From Mariprofundus sp. (GTDB taxonomy: Bacteria; Pseudomonadota; Zetaproteobacteria; Mariprofundales; Mariprofundaceae): DNA of 64,000 nt. The notes beneath the pieces are model-generated. The model saw nothing but the letters and a program-made list of their open reading frames with translations. It made no database searches and was not told the origin of the DNA. Of this stretch, positions 60,070 to 64,000 are shown piece by piece (positions within the stretch are counted from its first letter, which is position 1; the number at the start of each line of letters is the position of its first letter). The stretch lies in assembly GCA_021772775.1 (NCBI GenBank), contig JAJFLH010000006.1:124001-188000 (forward strand), read 5' to 3'. Both the position numbers and the translations under genes were made by a program.

Positions 60070-61776
60070 ATGAAATTAACCGGTGCAGAAATATTAGTAG
60101 AATGTTTAAAACGTGAAGGTGTGGACACCATCTTTGGTTATCCCGGTGGTGCTGTGCTGCCGATTTACGATGCGATTTTTAAACAGGATCATTTTAAACA
60201 CTATCTCGTTCGCCATGAACAGGGTGCTTTGCATGCAGCCAATGGTTATGCGCGCACATCCAAAAAGTGTGGCGTAGCCTTGGTTACATCTGGCCCAGGT
60301 GCTACAAATGCGGTGACCGGTTTAGCCGACTCTCTGTCTGATTCAATCCCTACCGTCTGTTTCTCTGGTCAGGTGCCAACCAGCTTGATTGGTGGCGACG
60401 CATTTCAGGAAGCCGATGTTGTTGGGCTAACGCGTTCGGCGACCAAACATAATTTCCTCGTAAAAAAGGTAGAAGATCTGGCGCTGGTGATTAGGCAAGC
60501 GTTTCATATCGCTACGACTGGCCGGCCGGGCCCAGTGCTTGTCGATCTTCCTAAGGATGTTAGCAATGATATTTGTGAGTTTGTATGGCCCGAAGAGGTC
60601 AATATCCGTTCCTATCAACCGGTTGTAACTGGCCATCCCGGTCAGATTAAAAAGGCAATCAGACTGATGGCCAAAGCCAAACGTCCGATGCTCTACACTG
60701 GTGGTGGTGTGATTAACTCGGTTGGTGGTGCCGCACTGCTCAAAGAGCTATCACACACTATCAATGCTCCTGTTACCAATACCTTGATGGGGCTTGGTGG
60801 TATGCCTTTTGATGATGATCACTTTGTCGGCATGCTCGGCATGCACGGCACCTATGAAGCCAATATGGCCGTATCGCATTGCGATCTGCTGGTAGCAATA
60901 GGCTCTCGTTTTGATGACCGCGTAACCGGTCGCCTTGAAGCCTTCGCACCCGATGCGACTATTATTCATATTGATGTGGATCCATCCTCGATCTCTAAAA
61001 ATATCCATGCACATCTACCTATTGTTGGTGATGTTGCGCATGTGCTACAACAGATCCTGGATGAAATGGCCCGCAAATCGTTCGAACAGAATCAGGACGC
61101 ACTGGCCCTGTGGTGGGAACAGATTAATGAGTGGCGTGCTAAAGACTCACTCGGCTTTGATCAGGATCCGGCGGCAGATGCGGTTATTAAACCACAGACA
61201 GTGATCCGAAAGGTACACGAGCTGACTGAAGGTAATGCCATTGTTGCCACTGATGTGGGCCAACATCAGATGTGGTCGGCCCAACATTATGGTTTTAAAG
61301 AACCCAATCGCTGGCTCACTTCCGGTGGCCTTGGCACCATGGGGTATGGGCTTCCAGCCGCGATTGGTGCGCAGGTAGCGAAACCGAAGGATAAGGTGGT
61401 TTTGTTCACTGGTGATTCATCGATTCAGATGTGCAGTCAGGAGTTCTCCATGGCCTTTCAATATAATCTGCCGGTCATCGTTATTATTCTGAATAACGGT
61501 TATATGGGTATGGTTCGTCAATGGCAGGAGATGTTTTATGAATCACGTTATTCGAACTCCTATTTTGACTCTCTGCCTAATTTTGTAAAACTGGCCGAAG
61601 CCTATGGTGGTCTTGGATTGCGGGTTGACCGACTTGAAGAGTTGGATGCTGCTTTGAGCCAGGCATTGAATACCACAGATCGTTTTGTCATTGTCGACGT
61701 GGCTATTGCAAAAGAAGAGAATGTATTCCCAATGGTGCCTGCCGGTGCAGCACTCAATGAGATGGTGTTATCATGA
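60070..61776 (+). CDS. ilvB: Acetolactate synthase large subunit
   Basis: First shared step of branched-chain amino-acid synthesis. The 568-residue ThDP enzyme has [13 protein letters not shown] and the catalytic Glu in [15 protein letters not shown]. The FAD region ([23 protein letters not shown]) and the ThDP motif [33 protein letters not shown] are complete. The stop overlaps the ilvN start by 4 nt (ATGA). The 118-nt leader has no leader peptide or attenuator I can support. Confidence 0.97.
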   Translation: MKLTGAEILVECLKREGVDTIFGYPGGAVLPIYDAIFKQDHFKHYLVRHEQGALHAANGYARTSKKCGVALVTSGPGATNAVTGLADSLSDSIPTVCFSGQVPTSLIGGDAFQEADVVGLTRSATKHNFLVKKVEDLALVIRQAFHIATTGRPGPVLVDLPKDVSNDICEFVWPEEVNIRSYQPVVTGHPGQIKKAIRLMAKAKRPMLYTGGGVINSVGGAALLKELSHTINAPVTNTLMGLGGMPFDDDHFVGMLGMHGTYEANMAVSHCDLLVAIGSRFDDRVTGRLEAFAPDATIIHIDVDPSSISKNIHAHLPIVGDVAHVLQQILDEMARKSFEQNQDALALWWEQINEWRAKDSLGFDQDPAADAVIKPQTVIRKVHELTEGNAIVATDVGQHQMWSAQHYGFKEPNRWLTSGGLGTMGYGLPAAIGAQVAKPKDKVVLFTGDSSIQMCSQEFSMAFQYNLPVIVIILNNGYMGMVRQWQEMFYESRYSNSYFDSLPNFVKLAEAYGGLGLRVDRLEELDAALSQALNTTDRFVIVDVAIAKEENVFPMVPAGAALNEMVLS

Positions 61777-62270
61777 GACATACCATTACAATTTTAATGG
61801 AAAATGAATTTGGCGTATTGACCCGCATAGCAGGGCTGTTCTCTGCACGTGGTTATAATATCGAAACTCTGAATGTGGCACCGTTACCGGATCACAGCAT
61901 CAGTCGCATGACACTGGTGACTCGCGGTGATGAACGCATCATTGAACAGATTAAAAAACAGCTCAATAAGCTGATTCCGGTCATCAAGGTTGAAGATATT
62001 TCACATGCGGTGCATTTGGAACGCGGCATGTTGATTGCTAAAGTAAATGCTGGAGTAGATCAGCGCGATGCGCTGCTTGCACTGATTGAAAAATATGATG
62101 CCAGCATTATTGATGATCATCCTGACAGTCATGATATTTTGGAGTTCACAGGCCAGGTAGAAGTGCTCGATGGTGTTCTGGTTGAATTAGAACCATTTGG
62201 TGTTATTGAAACAAGCCGCACAGGGCCAGTAGGCATGCGTCGTGCATCCGATGGTTTTACTGTCGATTAA
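61773..62270 (+). CDS. ilvN: Acetolactate synthase small (regulatory) subunit
   Basis: A 165-residue regulatory subunit. The ACT domain (about 1-75) begins [49 protein letters not shown], the site for valine feedback. The C-terminal domain (about 80-160) is the standard ilvH/ilvN length. It overlaps ilvB and converges on the receiver gene. Confidence 0.96.
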   Translation: MRHTITILMENEFGVLTRIAGLFSARGYNIETLNVAPLPDHSISRMTLVTRGDERIIEQIKKQLNKLIPVIKVEDISHAVHLERGMLIAKVNAGVDQRDALLALIEKYDASIIDDHPDSHDILEFTGQVEVLDGVLVELEPFGVIETSRTGPVGMRRASDGFTVD

Positions 62271-62322
62271 AGTCGCCTTTTAGCCCCTGTTATGCATAAA
62301 CCGGCGTGATGATTGATGCGGG

Positions 62323-62667
62323 TTAAGTACTATGAACGACCCTGATAAGTTTGAGAAGGTGTTCGGGGGCAAAGGGTTTCTGAAGAAAATGTAGTTTGCC
62401 AATCAGGTGCTGTATGGCACGCTCTGAAATCACAATTGTTTTAACTTCCGGGGCGAGCTGGTTGACTTGCTGATGCAGCTCATAACCATTCAACATTGCC
62501 ATATGATAATCGGTAATGAGCAGAGTGGGTTGCAGCTGGTGGTTTCTCATATGATCTAAGGCTTCTATTGGGCAGGGGAATGTATGTACCCTGTAACCTT
62601 CATTGGCGAGTGCGAATGAGATGAAATCAGATAGATCCAAATTATCATCGACAATATAAATGAGCAC
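62323..62667 (-). CDS. Stand-alone receiver-domain protein
   Basis: A 114-residue response regulator with only a receiver domain: Asp pair near residues 7-8 (YIVDDN), the phosphorylation Asp in LLITDYHMAMLNG and the Lys in FLQKPF. It has no output domain. GTG at 62667 is supported by GGGAGG 8 nt upstream. No kinase gene lies adjacent. Confidence 0.9.
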   Translation of the reverse strand: MLIYIVDDNLDLSDFISFALANEGYRVHTFPCPIEALDHMRNHQLQPTLLITDYHMAMLNGYELHQQVNQLAPEVKTIVISERAIQHLIGKLHFLQKPFAPEHLLKLIRVVHST

Positions 62668-62715
62668 TTATACCTCCCATGAGCTCTATTTATATAGAGC
62701 AAGGTTTGTGAAATG

Positions 62716-63876
62716 TCAATTTGTATTGGCTTTGAGAATTGAAGCGACGGTGATGAATGAGCCTAAAACAAGGAAAGATCCTTGCGGATTACGCTCTATC
62801 TCTTGCTGCAACTGCATCGCAGGAGTTTGTCCATCATGGTTTTGCGAAGCGTCATCATTGCTGATTAATCGTATGCAGTGATGCTTGAGTTGGGTCAGCG
62901 TATCACTGAGTGATCTATCTTCACGGGTAAACAGGACGATAGCATCGAATGGATCTGCAATGAATTGCAGTGATGGAAGCAGCGCTTCGATGGCGTGTTT
63001 ATTGTGAGCCGCATCGAGCCAGATATTGGCCTCACCGATCTGAATATGCTGTAGTCGTCCGGGGATTTGGCACTGCATGATGGCTTGATGTGCGGCATCC
63101 AGATCAATATGGAGATCGTAGTCAGCTTCTTGGCCCGACAGATGCTGCAATGCTGACCAGGCCAGCGATGCATTGCCCTGTTGATGCAAGCCCACTGCCG
63201 CTAGGCTTTGCCACGCTTTATTGTGATCAGAAAAACAGATGTCGGGGTTGAATTGAGATAATACTCTTGCGACGTCATGATGTTGCGCTGCACTGATGTT
63301 ATGGTGACACCCCTGCATGGCATATGCCTTTTCATGTGCAATTTCTGCCACTGTATCGCCCAACCAGTTCTGGTGATCAATGCCTATGGGGGTAATCAAT
63401 GCCATGTCAGCAGCAACGGCAGTTGTGGCATCCAGACGGGCCCCAACACCTGCTTCAAGAATTTCCACATCGACATGTTCTCGGCCAAACTGATCCAGTG
63501 CCAGCGCGGTGGCTGTTTCAAAGTATGATGCACCAACATCAAGTGCGATGGGCATGAGCAACTCAAGGCTTTGCCACAGCTGGTCTGTCGCTACAGGTGT
63601 GCTATTGATACGAATGCGTTCATTAAATTCAAGAATATGAGGGGAAGTATATAACCCCACCTTCAGACCACAGGCCTGAAGGGCTGCAGCCAGCATAAAC
63701 GAGGTCGAACCTTTGCCATTGGTGCCAACCACGCGCACGCGTAAACGAGGCCTATGTGGCGTAATATGAGACAGCAGTTGCAGCAGACGCTCATGGCCGG
63801 GCTTGTAGTCCCTATCAGCCGAGGGTTGGCCTAATGCTTCCAGCCATTGCTCAATATGCTGTGGTTTGTTGTTCAC
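62716..63876 (-). CDS. folC: Dihydrofolate/folylpolyglutamate synthase
   Basis: Adds glutamate to folates. The 386-residue Mur-ligase-fold protein has RVVGTNGKGSTSFMLAAAL (P-loop), GLYTSPHILEFNERIRIN, ILEAGVGARLDATTA and WLDAAHNKHAI near the Mg and substrate sites. It starts with GTG at 63876. accD lies immediately upstream in the same orientation, the common accD-folC order. Confidence 0.95.
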   Translation of the reverse strand: MNNKPQHIEQWLEALGQPSADRDYKPGHERLLQLLSHITPHRPRLRVRVVGTNGKGSTSFMLAAALQACGLKVGLYTSPHILEFNERIRINSTPVATDQLWQSLELLMPIALDVGASYFETATALALDQFGREHVDVEILEAGVGARLDATTAVAADMALITPIGIDHQNWLGDTVAEIAHEKAYAMQGCHHNISAAQHHDVARVLSQFNPDICFSDHNKAWQSLAAVGLHQQGNASLAWSALQHLSGQEADYDLHIDLDAAHQAIMQCQIPGRLQHIQIGEANIWLDAAHNKHAIEALLPSLQFIADPFDAIVLFTREDRSLSDTLTQLKHHCIRLISNDDASQNHDGQTPAMQLQQEIERNPQGSFLVLGSFITVASILKANTN

Positions 63877-63900
63877 CCTGTTTTGAGAATGATGAATGAA

Positions 63901-64000
63901 TCAGGCGCTTTGGCGATAAGGGCGATCAGTCAAATGCGTTAATAAGATGCCCATATGATCACGGAACTCCCGGCGATCAACAATACTATCAATTAAACCC
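63901..64000 (-). CDS. accD: Acetyl-CoA carboxylase carboxyltransferase beta subunit, C-terminal end
   Basis: The last 32 codons are seen, ending at TGA 63901-63903. GLIDSIVDRREFRDHMGILLTHL matches the AccD C-terminal region, where the family reads G-x-D-x-V-x-x-R-x-x-x-R. The rest lies to the right of the window. The folC start is 24 nt downstream of this stop. Confidence 0.8.
   Translation of the reverse strand, partial: GLIDSIVDRREFRDHMGILLTHLTDRPYRQSA

Noticed and set aside
1-64000. CRISPR array, rRNA operon or complete insertion sequence
   Set aside because: No regularly spaced repeats, rRNA signatures or transposase genes were found. The only recombinases are the island integrase and xerC/xerD.

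Overview
The window reads as the chromosome of a Gram-negative proteobacterium. It carries SecB, SecG, an EnvC-type division factor, periplasmic proteases, an L,D-transpeptidase and lipoprotein and signal-peptide genes. Gene orders mix gammaproteobacterial habits (nadD-rsfS-rlmH-envC-ctpA-yibQ, DUF484 next to xerC) with alphaproteobacterial ones (dusB/nifR3-ntrB-ntrC), and tRNA m5U54 is made by TrmFO. That mixture fits a deep proteobacterial lineage, possibly Zetaproteobacteria (Mariprofundus-like iron oxidisers). This is inference; no rRNA or other definitive marker is present.

Positions 1 to about 5020 are the right end of an integrative element inserted at the 3' end of a tRNA-Leu(GAG) gene (5017-5103). 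All its genes lie on the minus strand: a P4-type integrase next to the tRNA, an AlpA-like regulator, a HTH protein that may act in replication, several unknown small proteins, and at the left edge a 5-methylcytosine DNA methyltransferase cut by the window. The core chromosome begins at 5142 with secG and tpiA (minus), then rpmE, rplU-rpmA, obgE, proB and proA (plus).

From 11219 to 12946 a MotA-like/MotB-like pair with no peptidoglycan-binding domain lies between proA and nadD, genes that are often neighbours. Then follow nadD-rsfS-rlmH-envC-ctpA-yibQ-DUF502 (13092-18883), a TPR protein and an L,D-transpeptidase with similar C-terminal domains (18996-21414), a DUF484-like/GGDEF protein, xerC, secB, rlmN, a 7Fe-type ferredoxin, xerD, citrate synthase, gamma-glutamyltransferase, a hexose-6-phosphate mutarotase, a lipoprotein beta-propeller, nfo, a broken DUF4143 ATPase and trmFO (35039-36424).

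The second half is rich in Fe-S biology. A long minus-strand SUF locus (Rrf2 regulator-sufB-C-D-S-U-T-nnrS-Rieske-small Cys protein, 38151-46596) is headed by a promoter whose spacer is a perfect palindrome. A second, compact ISC-like locus (iscR-iscS-iscA, 55093-57075) has an IscR-like site over its promoter and no iscU beside it. Between them lie dusB-ntrB-ntrC, engB, a Dabb protein and a 1165-residue hybrid kinase with an NMT1/THI5-type sensor domain. The window closes with an ACT-domain protein, def-mutM, a SIMPL protein, ilvB-ilvN, an orphan receiver, folC and the 3' end of accD.

Intergenic DNA holds two 144-bp elements with matching palindromic ends inside the suf locus, two degenerate relatives elsewhere, a 20-bp perfect hairpin after secB and a structured repeat-like block after trmFO. 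No rRNA genes, CRISPR arrays or complete insertion sequences were seen.
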